From: an uncultured Clostridia bacterium
GTDB taxonomy: Bacteria; Bacillota; Clostridia; Christensenellales; UBA1242
NCBI GenBank assembly: GCA_948434855.1
Contig: CAOJFR010000015.1
Location: forward strand, 1-24,147
Direction of reading: 5' to 3'
DNA: 24,147 nt
Shown here: positions 1-6,557 of the stretch, one piece after another
Layout: each line of letters begins with the position of its first letter
How positions within the stretch are numbered: the first letter of the stretch is position 1
The notes under the pieces: generated by a model
Seen by the model: the letters and a program-made list of their open reading frames with translations, nothing else
Database searches by the model: none
What the model was told of the DNA's origin: nothing
Program-made: the position numbers and the translations under genes

Positions 1-2
1 TT

Positions 3-356
3 ACGGAAGATATATATTTGATACACTTGGAATTATTACAACAAGAAAAGCGCAATCATTGGCGCGAAACAAGGCGGCATACCTCGCTCTACTATTTTAC
101 CGATAAGGGAATAGACTTTGAGGACAAGTCCGCTGATACACTTGCTATAATTATACGGCGCGAAAGTATAGACTGCGTACATAAAGCGTTATTAACGCTG
201 TCGGACAAGCGGCGCGAATTGGTGCATAAATTCTATTACGAGGAAATGGCTATGCGGGTGATTGCGCGTGAGCGCGGCGTTTCTCACTCGTCCATATCTC
301 AACAAATGGCAACAGTACGCAAACATTTGCAAAAGCAATTACGTGATTTTGTATAA
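3..356 (+). CDS. Sigma-70 region 4-like small sigma factor/HTH protein (5' end outside window)
   Basis: The reading frame is open to the left edge, so the gene is truncated by the window; the TTG at 18 is not a convincing start. About 117 residues are visible. The C-terminal half (LSDKRRELVHKFYYEEMAMRVIARERGVSHSSISQQMATVRKHLQKQL) has the layout of sigma-70 region 4: a helix, a helix-turn-helix whose recognition helix is around GVSHSSISQQ, and a basic tail. The N-terminal part has an NHWRETRRHTS segment of the kind I associate with short sigma-like proteins encoded on Gram-positive integrative and conjugative elements. Base composition and codons (GCG, CGC, CGG) are richer in GC than in every later gene, which suggests horizontal origin. 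Role inferred: transcription regulation inside a mobile element. No own ribosome binding site is visible. The neighbouring downstream DNA is repeat-rich and non-coding. Confidence 0.7.
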   Translation, partial: TEDIYLIHLELLQQEKRNHWRETRRHTSLYYFTDKGIDFEDKSADTLAIIIRRESIDCVHKALLTLSDKRRELVHKFYYEEMAMRVIARERGVSHSSISQQMATVRKHLQKQLRDFV

Positions 357-418
357 TATATATACTATTACCAGTTCACCCCGTAACGTGTAACGCAATT
401 AAAGCAAACACGGCAATA

Positions 419-440
419 CACGGGCGGCTTGCCGCCCGTG
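419..440. other. Perfect GC-rich hairpin
   Basis: cacgggcggc (419-428) is exactly complementary to gccgcccgtg (431-440) around a 2-nt tip (in practice a 9-bp stem with a 4-nt loop). No T-run follows, so it is not a standard terminator on either strand. Confidence 0.6.
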
Positions 441-443
441 TGC

Positions 444-471
444 GGGTGGACATAGTATTACCAGTCCACCC
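444..471. other. Hairpin overlapping the second direct repeat
   Basis: gggtggac (444-451) pairs perfectly with gtccaccc (464-471) across a 12-nt loop. The loop and right arm are part of the second direct repeat. The first direct repeat has no such partner, so the structure is specific to this copy. Confidence 0.5.
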
Positions 472-582
472 CGTAACACTGTAACACTTTTGGCGTAAAA
501 AACGTAGAAACTTGTAAATCTATGACGAAATGTATTTATCTTAATTTACGACCATTAGGGTGGGTTCTCTTGGGTGGGAGAT

Positions 583-625
583 AGTAAAACGGCAACGAGC
601 CTAAACTCATTGCCGTTTTACTTTT
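583..625. terminator. Strong hairpin terminator
   Basis: agtaaaacggcaa (583-595) pairs perfectly with ttgccgttttact (610-622). Three more pairs (GAG/CTC) lie inside after one mismatch. TTTT follows on the plus strand and the left arm gives an A-rich tract, so it can act in both directions. It is the probable 3' end of transcription from the mobile-element side. Confidence 0.75.
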
Positions 626-658
626 ACCTTTTTGCGACAAAGCCCGCAACCCCGTTTA

Positions 659-672
659 CAAATACGTATTTG
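659..672. other. 14-bp perfect palindrome
   Basis: caaatacgtatttg reads the same on both strands. It sits about 25 bp before the first copy of the tandem repeat, next to a T-loop-like ggttcaaac. A dimeric protein could bind it; no function is shown. Confidence 0.4.
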
Positions 673-707
673 AGGTTCAAACTCTGTCTGTCTTGGTGCA
701 CCATATA

Positions 708-740
708 TAACCCCAGTAAAAATCACTGGGGTTACTTTTA
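708..740 (+). terminator. Terminator-like hairpin in repeat copy 1
   Basis: taaccccagt (708-717) pairs with actggggtta (725-734) over a 7-nt loop and is followed by the weak T-run cttttatg. It is placed as a tRNA terminator would be behind the CACCA at 698-703. The second repeat copy has the same hairpin at 847-873. Confidence 0.6.
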
Positions 741-821
741 TGTTTGATGAAGTGTTTTTCCGAATTATGTGACGCTCCACTTCGTTCTCGCTATTCCGTC
801 GCAAAATACTCTTGCTCCTTA

Positions 822-842
822 CAAGTCCCTTCATCCGCACCA
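822..842 (+). other. tRNA-Leu 3'-end fragment, copy 1 (attachment-site-like)
   Basis: The 21 bp begin caagtccc and end ccgcacca. They fit tRNA positions 56-76: T-loop CAAGT, T-stem 3' strand CCCTT, acceptor 3' strand CATCCGC, discriminator A73 as expected for leucine, and CCA. The bases before it (ctccttA) do not continue a tRNA, so this is a fragment. A terminator-like hairpin follows, as behind a real tRNA. T-loop-to-CCA segments are typical integration cores of tyrosine recombinases. Confidence 0.65.
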
Positions 843-846
843 TATA

Positions 847-879
847 TAACCCCAGTAAAAATCACTGGGGTTACTTTTA
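847..879 (+). terminator. Terminator-like hairpin in repeat copy 2
   Basis: Exact copy of the hairpin at 708-734, directly downstream of the tRNA-Leu fragment at 822-842. The order tRNA 3' end, 5-nt gap, hairpin, T-rich tail suggests it began as the terminator of a tRNA-Leu gene. Confidence 0.6.
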
Positions 880-960
880 TGTTTGATGAAGTGTTTTTCC
901 GAATTATGTGACGCTCCACTTCGTTCTCGCTATTCCGTCGCAAAATACTCTTGCTCCTTA

Positions 961-981
961 CAAGTCCCTTCATCCGCACCA
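961..981 (+). other. tRNA-Leu 3'-end fragment, copy 2 (attachment-site-like)
   Basis: Identical to the fragment at 822-842 and exactly 139 bp downstream. After the CCA the sequence is tagctacggg, different from the tatataacc that follows the first copy. This is what a junction between a mobile-element scar and the chromosome would look like. Confidence 0.65.
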
Positions 982-983
982 TA

Positions 984-1192
984 GCTACGGGCGCTTGGCT
1001 CGTTTATAAAAAACTCATCCTTAATTGGATGAGTTTTTTCATTTATCGCCACGCCCTTCGCTTATCTGGCACCAAACGAAAATCCAGCTTTGCTGTATTT
1101 TGTGCCAACTTTTTAATTTGTAATAAAAACTCTATTCATATTTCACTATTTAGTCACAATACACAAGTCTAAACATCTACACCAACATAAAA
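984..1192. other. Non-coding chromosome-side flank
   Basis: No gene is supported. It contains the terminator at 1008-1039 and an imperfect hairpin at 1067-1107 (tggcac/gtgcca outer stem, cagc/gctg inner stem around ttt). The 73-residue frame crossing it has no ribosome binding site and starts inside the repeat. Confidence 0.5.
1008..1039. terminator. Bidirectional terminator
   Basis: aaaaaactcatcc (1008-1020) pairs perfectly with ggatgagtttttt (1027-1039) around ttaatt. The T-run on either strand makes it a rho-independent terminator in both directions. Confidence 0.8.
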
Positions 1193-1220
1193 GCCCCAGT
1201 TTATACTTACTGGGGCCTTT
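1186..1220 (-). terminator. Terminator overlapping the stop codon of the alpha/beta hydrolase gene
   Basis: gccccagt (1193-1200) pairs with actggggc (1209-1216). On the minus strand a cttttatgtt tail follows. The hairpin includes the TAA at 1207-1209. Its stem and tail resemble the hairpin in the 139-bp repeat. Confidence 0.75.
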
Positions 1221-2013
1221 CTTTTACATAACAATTATTTAACCAAAATTCTTCCAAGCATCTATTAAACTCTTTTGGATTATCCATATTTGCACAGTGT
1301 CCAGCTTCCTGCAAAATTACTTTTTCACAATTTCCACTTGCCGACCATTCGTTTACAATTTCTATCTCCATAGGAATATCATGTTCCCCACAACCAATTA
1401 AAAGTGGATAATGCCTTGCTTTTGATGGATATCTATTTATAAGCTCTTTTAGTTTAGCCAAATACTTAAACGACTTTTTCTTAAACTGTATGTTTAAGCC
1501 ATAAAATTCATCTTGAGCTTCATTAGTATAAGCAGAAATCTTTTTGTTTGCTTTTGCAAACCATTTAATTGAAATTAATGCTTTCATCATCATAAGCATT
1601 TGCTTTTTAGAATTTGACTTTTGTTTTTTCATATCAAAATTATTAATGTCATATCCACCAAAACAAGCAAGCGACAAAACATTGTCCTCATATTTATTAG
1701 CAAAATCTTGTATAAAAACTGAGCCTAATGAAACCCCAACAAAGTGAGCAGCCGAAATACCATGCTTTTGAAAAATTTGAAATATCCACTCAGACATTTT
1801 TTCAATGCTATCACCTTTTCGTGCACAAACCGACTTACCATGACCCAAAATATCAATGGCAAGCAGTTTATATTTTCCAGAAAAATACTGAAATTGTTTT
1901 TCAAACATTTCATGGTCAACAAAGGCTGCATGAACAAAAACAACCCAATCATTGTTTGCTGTGTCATCAACATAATAAGCTATAGGGCTATTTTCAAGAA
2001 ATAAAGTTTTCAT
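1207..2013 (-). CDS. Alpha/beta-hydrolase family protein
   Basis: 268 residues, starting at the ATG at 2013, which has an AGGAG 8 nt upstream; an in-frame ATG 18 nt earlier overlaps that ribosome binding site and is rejected. This is an alpha/beta-hydrolase fold enzyme: oxyanion strand VVFVHAAF (24-31), LGHGKS (56-61), nucleophile elbow GVSLGS with Ser95, acid Asp212 (CGEHDIP) and base His239 (EAGHC). The triad is complete, so an active esterase, lipase or related hydrolase is expected; the substrate cannot be told. The oxyanion motif has HAA rather than the common HGG. A lid-like, Lys- and Met-rich helical insert lies around 125-200. No signal peptide, so cytoplasmic. It is a single gene with its own terminator and is the first chromosome-like gene right of the repeat region. 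Confidence 0.85.
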   Translation of the reverse strand: MKTLFLENSPIAYYVDDTANNDWVVFVHAAFVDHEMFEKQFQYFSGKYKLLAIDILGHGKSVCARKGDSIEKMSEWIFQIFQKHGISAAHFVGVSLGSVFIQDFANKYEDNVLSLACFGGYDINNFDMKKQKSNSKKQMLMMMKALISIKWFAKANKKISAYTNEAQDEFYGLNIQFKKKSFKYLAKLKELINRYPSKARHYPLLIGCGEHDIPMEIEIVNEWSASGNCEKVILQEAGHCANMDNPKEFNRCLEEFWLNNCYVKERPQ

Positions 2014-2113
2014 ATCATTTGCTCCTAACATAATTTAATAGGTGGCTATACCAATCAATATTAAATTTCATAAAGTCACGTCCATATTTTGCAGTTTAAA
2101 TACAAAAAGAAAG

Positions 2114-3136
2114 CTATTTGACAAGTTCATCAAAAAGTTTCAAATTTTCATAACTTGGAGATAGCTCTTTAGATTCACATTTGTGCACAATTTCTACAAC
2201 CTTATCATTAAACGGCGTTTGAACACCAAACTTTTTTCCAAACTCACAAACAACTCCGTTAATGCTGTCAATTTCACACAAAATTCCCTTTTCAATATCT
2301 TGAAGCATACTGGCTTTTAACTGGGCGTGTTTTTTTATTGCAAGTGGAATAATCATAAAGCTGATTTTTTGCTTAAGCTTACTGTGATAATCAATAAGTT
2401 TCACAACATCCTTGCCCTGAATTGGCTCAATTTTAATTTTTGCAGCATTTGCAACATCAATGCATTCTTTAATAATTCTCTGAATAACAAGTCGGCTTTT
2501 TTTGTTTTTGGCAACTGCTCCAAAAGTGTCACCACAAACTGTGCTCATGCCACTAAATGCACTATTAATCAAAAGCTTAACCCATCTTGCACCAATAAAG
2601 TTTTCTTCAATAGCCACATTTCCAACAATGCTTAAAATGCGAACAATCTCACCAAGCATTTCAGATTTTTGTGCAGCATAACTTCCAACACTAAACGCCA
2701 TGGCTTCTTTTGTTGGTTCAGAAGTAAGTTCACTTACACCAAAACTAAGCCTTGTTGCACCCCAGCCAACCGCTGCACCAAATGTTCTTTCAGTTCCAAT
2801 AATCTCAGCTACATCCGCCTCAGGCAAGCCGTTTTGCATTGTGCAAATCGCTCCATCTTTTTTCAAAAATTTAGCAATTTTTTTTATTGTAGTTTTGTTA
2901 TCTAATTGCTTTGTCACCAAAAATATAAGGTCATATTTTTCCTTAACTTCAGTATCCAAAATTGCATTAACTTTTTCAGAAAAATCTGCCTTTCCAACAA
3001 CAACTGCACCATTTTTATTTAAAGCCTCAATGCTCTTAACATTTCTATCTATAATGTCAAACTCTTCTCCATTTTTTGCAAGATAAGCTCCAATTATAAT
3101 TCCAAGTGACCCTGCACCATAAATTGCATATTTCAT
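2114..3136 (-). CDS. Ketopantoate reductase family (PanE/ApbA) oxidoreductase
   Basis: 340 residues from the ATG at 3136, preceded by GAAAGGGG; a longer frame adds 22 hydrophobic residues without support. The N-terminal Rossmann fold has GAGSLG (7-12) for NADP. The C-terminal helical domain has the family lysine in RWVKLLINS (Lys187), Asn102 in MQNG and Glu288 in CEIDSING. These fit the catalytic Lys, Asn and Glu of 2-dehydropantoate 2-reductase, which makes pantoate for coenzyme A. The family also contains paralogues with other 2-oxoacid substrates, and no panB or panC is nearby, so the pantothenate role is not certain. Transcription runs from a good promoter at 3174-3202 and the gene stands alone. 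Confidence 0.82.
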   Translation of the reverse strand: MKYAIYGAGSLGIIIGAYLAKNGEEFDIIDRNVKSIEALNKNGAVVVGKADFSEKVNAILDTEVKEKYDLIFLVTKQLDNKTTIKKIAKFLKKDGAICTMQNGLPEADVAEIIGTERTFGAAVGWGATRLSFGVSELTSEPTKEAMAFSVGSYAAQKSEMLGEIVRILSIVGNVAIEENFIGARWVKLLINSAFSGMSTVCGDTFGAVAKNKKSRLVIQRIIKECIDVANAAKIKIEPIQGKDVVKLIDYHSKLKQKISFMIIPLAIKKHAQLKASMLQDIEKGILCEIDSINGVVCEFGKKFGVQTPFNDKVVEIVHKCESKELSPSYENLKLFDELVK

Positions 3137-3173
3137 ATTAACCCCTTTCTGTAAAATTATATTTACTAAAATT

Positions 3174-3202
3174 ATTTTAATAAAATATAATAAATTTGTC
3201 AT
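3174..3202 (-). promoter_or_regulatory. Sigma-A type promoter for the PanE-like gene
   Basis: On the minus strand ATGACA (3197-3202), a 17-bp spacer and TAAAAT (3174-3179), each one base off consensus. The predicted start lies about 30 nt before the ATG at 3136. Confidence 0.6.
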
Positions 3203-3265
3203 TTAAAATAATATTTAAAACTATACAAAAATTTAAATAGATTTTTTTATTAAAGTAATTTTAAA

Positions 3266-3294
3266 TTGGAAATTATTTATTTTAATGCTATAAT
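3266..3294 (+). promoter_or_regulatory. Extended -10 promoter for the HD-domain gene
   Basis: TTGGAA (3266-3271), 17 bp, then TATAAT (3289-3294) with a TG extension (tgcTATAAT). The 5' untranslated region would be about 90 nt and contains a 10-bp hairpin. Confidence 0.65.
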
Positions 3295-3329
3295 TAATTT
3301 AAGTTAAAAGTCAATAAAACGCAAAACAT

Positions 3330-3355
3330 GGCTTAATTTACCTAAAAATTAAGCC
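3330..3355 (+). promoter_or_regulatory. Leader hairpin upstream of the HD-domain gene
   Basis: ggcttaattt (3330-3339) pairs exactly with aaattaagcc (3346-3355) around acctaa. It lies between promoter and start codon, 34 nt before the ATG, and has no T-run. It may stabilise the mRNA, bind a protein or be a site for a dimeric repressor. Confidence 0.4.
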
Positions 3356-3389
3356 AAATTCATTAAAATTTTGTAATTTTGGAGAAATT

Positions 3390-4016
3390 ATGTTAAAAGA
3401 CGCATTTATTTTTTATTATAAAGCAACTGAGCTTAAAGATATGCTCAGGCAAGGCGCAGTGGTTTGGAAGGTTAAAAAAGAACGATATGAAAGCATTGCC
3501 GAACATACTTTTGGATGTATGATTTTGGCAATCTCCCTATGCTCTGAACTAAGCCTAAAACTCAATCTTGAAAATGTTTTAATAATGCTAACAATTCATG
3601 AACTGGAAGAGCTCGCCATTGGAGATATAACTCCACTTAGCCCTGAAAATAAAACTGAACTAAAAGAAAAAGCAAGAGATTCTGTATTAAATCTTGTTAA
3701 AGATTTAAAAGAAAATAAAAAGCTAATGGCATTAACAGATGAATTTAATTTATGTGAAACAAAAGAGGCAAAATTTGCAAGAGCAATAGATAAACTAGAG
3801 TGTGTTTTAGAGTTTAAAAAATATCAAGACATGGGTCAAGTTTCACTCTCCCACATAACATCAGAAATGCTCAAACATAAATCTTTAAAAGCATATGTTG
3901 ACTCTGGCAAATATGATCTTGCAGACATTTTCTTTTTATATCACTCACCTGCCTTTAAAGAATTTGGCATTGATGAAAACTTTTGGTTCTCTCTGCTTAA
4001 AAACTTAAAATATTAA
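3390..4016 (+). CDS. HD-domain phosphohydrolase (YfbR/HDDC2-like, HD_3 type)
   Basis: 208 residues; GGAG 5 nt before the ATG. The fold is an all-helical HD domain. His39 (IAEHTFG), the central doublet His70-Glu71 in TIHELEEL, Asp79 (GDITP) and Asp134 (RAIDKLE) form the likely metal site. The family includes 5'-deoxynucleotidases that dephosphorylate deoxynucleoside monophosphates, so a nucleotide-cleaning role is plausible. The second residue of the HD doublet is Glu instead of Asp; the flanking ELEE and GDITP pattern is conserved, so I expect it still binds metal. Monocistronic, with its own promoter and a terminator 0-30 nt after the stop. Substrate is not predictable from sequence. Confidence 0.75.
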   Translation: MLKDAFIFYYKATELKDMLRQGAVVWKVKKERYESIAEHTFGCMILAISLCSELSLKLNLENVLIMLTIHELEELAIGDITPLSPENKTELKEKARDSVLNLVKDLKENKKLMALTDEFNLCETKEAKFARAIDKLECVLEFKKYQDMGQVSLSHITSEMLKHKSLKAYVDSGKYDLADIFFLYHSPAFKEFGIDENFWFSLLKNLKY

Positions 4017-4044
4017 AAATACCTAAATTCCATAGGTATTTTTT
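4015..4044 (+). terminator. Terminator after the HD-domain gene
   Basis: aaaaataccta (4015-4025) pairs with taggtattttt (4033-4043) around a 7-nt loop; T-run follows. Confidence 0.8.
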
Positions 4045-4045
4045 A

Positions 4046-4074
4046 TTGAAAAATTATTCGCACTATGTTAAAAT
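4046..4074 (+). promoter_or_regulatory. Promoter placed for a leaderless mRNA
   Basis: TTGAAA (4046-4051), 17 bp, TAAAAT (4069-4074) with TG extension. The start codon at 4081 is 6 nt past the -10 box, where transcription would begin. No Shine-Dalgarno motif precedes that ATG. Confidence 0.55.
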
Positions 4075-4080
4075 AATTTT

Positions 4081-4890
4081 ATGAAAAAGAAAACTTTTTT
4101 AAAATTTTTATTTTCTGTTTATATTATTTTAAGTCTTGCTTTTATATTCTTATCTGGATATTTCAAGCAAAATTGGATGAGCACATTAGGAATTATAATG
4201 CTCTTTGGTGGTCCATTTTTGTATTCAATAATATATATCATAATAATGTTTAAAAGAGCAAATAAAGCAAATAGTTCCAAAAATTATGATGCAAAAAGTG
4301 ATAACGAATCTTCAATTGAGCAAGTCAACACCAGCCATGGAATAGACAATAAATATAAACTTGCAAAATATGAAGTTGGAATGGTAACTAGTGCTTATAA
4401 AAATTCGCCTAAAAAAGAGAAAATCTTGGGAGCACTTTTATTTATATTTTTAATTTCACTACCAATTGCTGCTATTGTTTTTGCCATTTTGCGAATATAT
4501 CTTGGATTATATATTTGTTTTGGAGTTTTTTGTGGAAGTATAATTATTATGGCTATTGGAAAAACAATAATAGAAAAAAGAGCATTATCAGCAAAACAAA
4601 TTGATGAAAACGCACCAAAAGAAACTGCCACTGTAATAGCCACAACCGTTTCAAGTTTTAATAGTTATAAAACTGGCGGCAAAAGGCTTGGAACTTCAAG
4701 AATCACATCAATGGTTTACAAAGTTAGGCTAGATATTCATGGAAAAGAAATCGTTACCTACAGCAAAGATTTTTATAATGATGGTGAAAAAGTTAAGGTT
4801 GTTTTAAACAAAAAAGGCAATCGTGCAAAAATTATTACAGACAATGTTCAAGAAGATGCAGAGGAAAAAATACTAGTTGAAGAAAATTAA
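4081..4890 (+). CDS. Four-helix membrane protein with a C-terminal beta domain (DUF3592-like)
   Basis: 269 residues. Predicted membrane helices are about 6-27, 33-57, 115-137 and 139-160, in two hairpins separated by a polar, Ser/Asn-rich linker (60-112). The C-terminal 183-253 segment (ATVIATTV, YKVRLDIHGKEIVTYSKDFYNDGEKVKVVLNKK) looks like the DUF3592 type found in small membrane proteins: a strand with a Tyr-Lys-Val core, then a YSKDFYNDGEKV turn. Function is unknown. It lacks a ribosome binding site and its promoter suggests a leaderless transcript. Base composition matches neighbours. It is convergent with guaA, and the two share a terminator. Confidence 0.7.
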   Translation: MKKKTFLKFLFSVYIILSLAFIFLSGYFKQNWMSTLGIIMLFGGPFLYSIIYIIIMFKRANKANSSKNYDAKSDNESSIEQVNTSHGIDNKYKLAKYEVGMVTSAYKNSPKKEKILGALLFIFLISLPIAAIVFAILRIYLGLYICFGVFCGSIIIMAIGKTIIEKRALSAKQIDENAPKETATVIATTVSSFNSYKTGGKRLGTSRITSMVYKVRLDIHGKEIVTYSKDFYNDGEKVKVVLNKKGNRAKIITDNVQEDAEEKILVEEN

Positions 4891-4923
4891 AAAAACACAT
4901 TCTAATCTTAGAATGTGTTTTTT
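4890..4923. terminator. Shared bidirectional terminator between the membrane-protein gene and guaA
   Basis: aaaaaacacattctaa (4890-4905) is exactly complementary to ttagaatgtgtttttt (4908-4923). T-runs on both strands serve both convergent genes. Confidence 0.85.
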
Positions 4924-4961
4924 ATAATAAATTTTAATTTTTCACTTTAAGTTTTGCGTTT

Positions 4962-6503
4962 TTATTCCCATTCAATTGTTGATGGTGGCTTTGAAGTAAT
5001 GTCATAAACAATACGATTTATGTGCTTGCATTCATTAACAATTCGGGTGCTACATTTGTCTAAAACATCATGAGGAATTTTATACCAATCTGCTGTCATA
5101 GCATCAACACTGCTAACGCCACGAAGCGCAATAGTATAATCATATGTCCTGTGGTCACCCATAACACCAACAGAACGCATACTAGTTAAAACAGCAAAAT
5201 ATTGCCAAATATCTCTGTCTAGGCCAGCCTTTGCAATTTCGTCACGGAAAATATAATCTGCATCACGAAGAAGATCCAATTTTTCCTTAGTAATTTTTCC
5301 AATAATTCTAATTGCAAGTCCAGGTCCTGGGAATGGCTGACGCATAACAAGCTCATCTGGAAGGCCAAGTTCCTTACCAAGCTTACGAACTTCATCTTTA
5401 TAAAGGTCACGAAGTGGCTCAATAATCTCTTCAAAGTCAACAACTGAAGGAAGTCCTCCAACATTGTGGTGACTCTTTATAACTGCACCACTTGCTGTTC
5501 CACTTTCAACAACATCCGGATAAATTGTGCCTTGAGCAAGAAAATCCACTTTGCCAATTTTCTTAGCTTCTTTCTCAAAAACTTTAATAAATTGTTTTCC
5601 AATAATTTTTCTCTTTTTCTCAGGTTCTTTAACACCCTTAAGTTTTCTCAAAAATCTTTTGCTAGCATCCGCAGTAATTAAATTAATATTAAACTGGTCC
5701 TTAAAAACTCTTTCAACTTCTTCTCTTTCAAATTTTCTAAGAAGGCCATGGTCAACAAAAACACAAATAAGTCCTTCTGGACAAGCTTTTTGAAGCAGTG
5801 CTGCACAAACCGAGCTGTCAACACCACCAGATAGTGCAAGAAGAACTTTTTTTCCTGCAAGTTTTTCTCTAAGCTGTTCAATTTGAGTTTTAACAAAACT
5901 GCCCATTGTCCAGTTGCCCTTAGCTCCACAAATTTTATAAATAAAGTTTTGCATAATTTTCAAGCCTTGGTTTGTGTGAACAACTTCTGGATGAAACTGA
6001 AGTCCATAAATCTTTTTCTTGTCATTTGCCATAGCTGCATTTGGAGTGCTGCTGCTAGAAGCAATACTAACAAAACCCTTACCCAGTTTTTTAACATAAT
6101 CCTGATGGCTCATCCAAACAATGTTTTTCTTTTTAACGCCATCAAACAAAATATGTTCTTTATATTCAACTTCAACCTTGCCATATTCACCAACCGGTGC
6201 AGGACAAACTTCCCCGCCAAGGGTCTGTGCTGTAATCTGCATACCATAGCAAATTCCAAGAATAGGAATACCAAGTTTAAATACATTTTCATCAATTTTA
6301 TAAGCAAAATCTGCAAAAGCAGAAAGCGGTCCACCAGTAAAGATGATACCAATAGGATTCATTTCTTTAATTTTTTCAGCGGTTGTTGTGCAAGGAACAA
6401 GTTCTGAATAAACCTTCATATCACGAACTCTTCTTGCAATGAGTTGACTATATTGTCCACCAAAGTCAACAACAACAATAGTTTCTCTTTTTGTTTCTGA
6501 CAT
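4962..6503 (-). CDS. guaA: GMP synthase (glutamine-hydrolysing)
   Basis: 513 residues from the ATG at 6503, with AAGGAG 7 nt upstream; the upstream in-frame start is rejected. It makes GMP from XMP, glutamine and ATP. The N-terminal class I amidotransferase has the nucleophile in ILGICYGMQ (Cys85) and the His171/Glu173 pair in QFHPEV. The ATP pyrophosphatase domain has the P-loop SGGVDSS (225-231). The C-terminal dimerisation domain ends KPPSTIEWE, the usual GuaA terminus. Length is that of bacterial GuaA and no key residue is missing. It is monocistronic, with a good promoter and only about 25 nt of leader, too short for a purine riboswitch. Confidence 0.98.
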   Translation of the reverse strand: MSETKRETIVVVDFGGQYSQLIARRVRDMKVYSELVPCTTTAEKIKEMNPIGIIFTGGPLSAFADFAYKIDENVFKLGIPILGICYGMQITAQTLGGEVCPAPVGEYGKVEVEYKEHILFDGVKKKNIVWMSHQDYVKKLGKGFVSIASSSSTPNAAMANDKKKIYGLQFHPEVVHTNQGLKIMQNFIYKICGAKGNWTMGSFVKTQIEQLREKLAGKKVLLALSGGVDSSVCAALLQKACPEGLICVFVDHGLLRKFEREEVERVFKDQFNINLITADASKRFLRKLKGVKEPEKKRKIIGKQFIKVFEKEAKKIGKVDFLAQGTIYPDVVESGTASGAVIKSHHNVGGLPSVVDFEEIIEPLRDLYKDEVRKLGKELGLPDELVMRQPFPGPGLAIRIIGKITKEKLDLLRDADYIFRDEIAKAGLDRDIWQYFAVLTSMRSVGVMGDHRTYDYTIALRGVSSVDAMTADWYKIPHDVLDKCSTRIVNECKHINRIVYDITSKPPSTIEWE

Positions 6504-6527
6504 AATTTTCTCCTTAAATATAATGAG

Positions 6528-6557
6528 ATTATAACACAACAAATAAACCTTTAGCAA
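6528..6557 (-). promoter_or_regulatory. guaA promoter
   Basis: On the minus strand TTGCTA (6552-6557), 18 bp, TATAAT (6528-6533) with a TG extension. The Shine-Dalgarno AAGGAG lies at about 6511-6516. Confidence 0.6.

Larger units (their letters stand above)
362..477. repeat. Pair of 26-bp direct repeats, 90 bp apart
   Basis: Positions 362-387 and 452-477 match at 24 of 26 bases (core attaccag-t-caccccgtaac). GTAAC recurs just after each copy. Paired repeats like this can be binding sites for an integrase, excisionase or replication protein; the function here is unknown. Confidence 0.75.
357..582. other. GC-rich non-coding stretch with direct repeats and hairpins
   Basis: No reading frame with a ribosome binding site is seen. 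The stretch holds two direct repeats 90 bp apart and two hairpins (listed separately), and several GTAAC motifs. Composition matches the upstream sigma-like gene rather than the chromosome to the right. It could be a recombination or transfer control region of a mobile element, but nothing here proves this. Confidence 0.5.
698..975. repeat. Tandem 139-bp direct repeat (two identical copies)
   Basis: Copy 1 is 698-836 and copy 2 is 837-975. I see no differences between them. A third start (gcaccata) follows at 976-983 and then diverges. Each unit opens with gcaccatatata, carries a 10-bp hairpin (708-717/725-734 and 847-856/864-873), then about 80 bp of unique sequence, and ends with a piece identical to the 3' end of a tRNA-Leu. 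Minus-strand reading frames across the repeat (starting MVRMKGL) are antisense-tRNA artefacts, not genes. Confidence 0.9.

Noticed and set aside
607..982. Two overlapping minus-strand reading frames sharing the sequence MVRMKGLVRSK
   Set aside because: They are translations of the tandem repeat antisense to tRNA 3' ends. They lack ribosome binding sites, and this type of peptide is a well-known false gene.
698..983. Tandem repeats as a CRISPR array
   Set aside because: Only two 139-bp identical units without unique spacers; no Cas genes.
1067..1107. Imperfect hairpin as a small RNA or terminator
   Set aside because: Pairing is interrupted by mismatches and no T-run follows; no promoter visible.
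951..1172. Plus-strand frame of 73 codons
   Set aside because: It starts in the repeat, runs through a terminator hairpin and has no ribosome binding site.
2700..3086. Plus-strand frame of 128 codons opposite the PanE-like gene
   Set aside because: Antisense shadow of a clear gene, with no ribosome binding site.
3137..3202. N-terminal extension of the PanE-like protein (22 extra residues)
   Set aside because: The Rossmann motif normally starts within the first ten residues, and GAAAGGGG is placed for the downstream ATG at 3136.
5883..6407. Plus-strand frame of 174 codons opposite guaA
   Set aside because: Shadow of guaA with no ribosome binding site and atypical composition.
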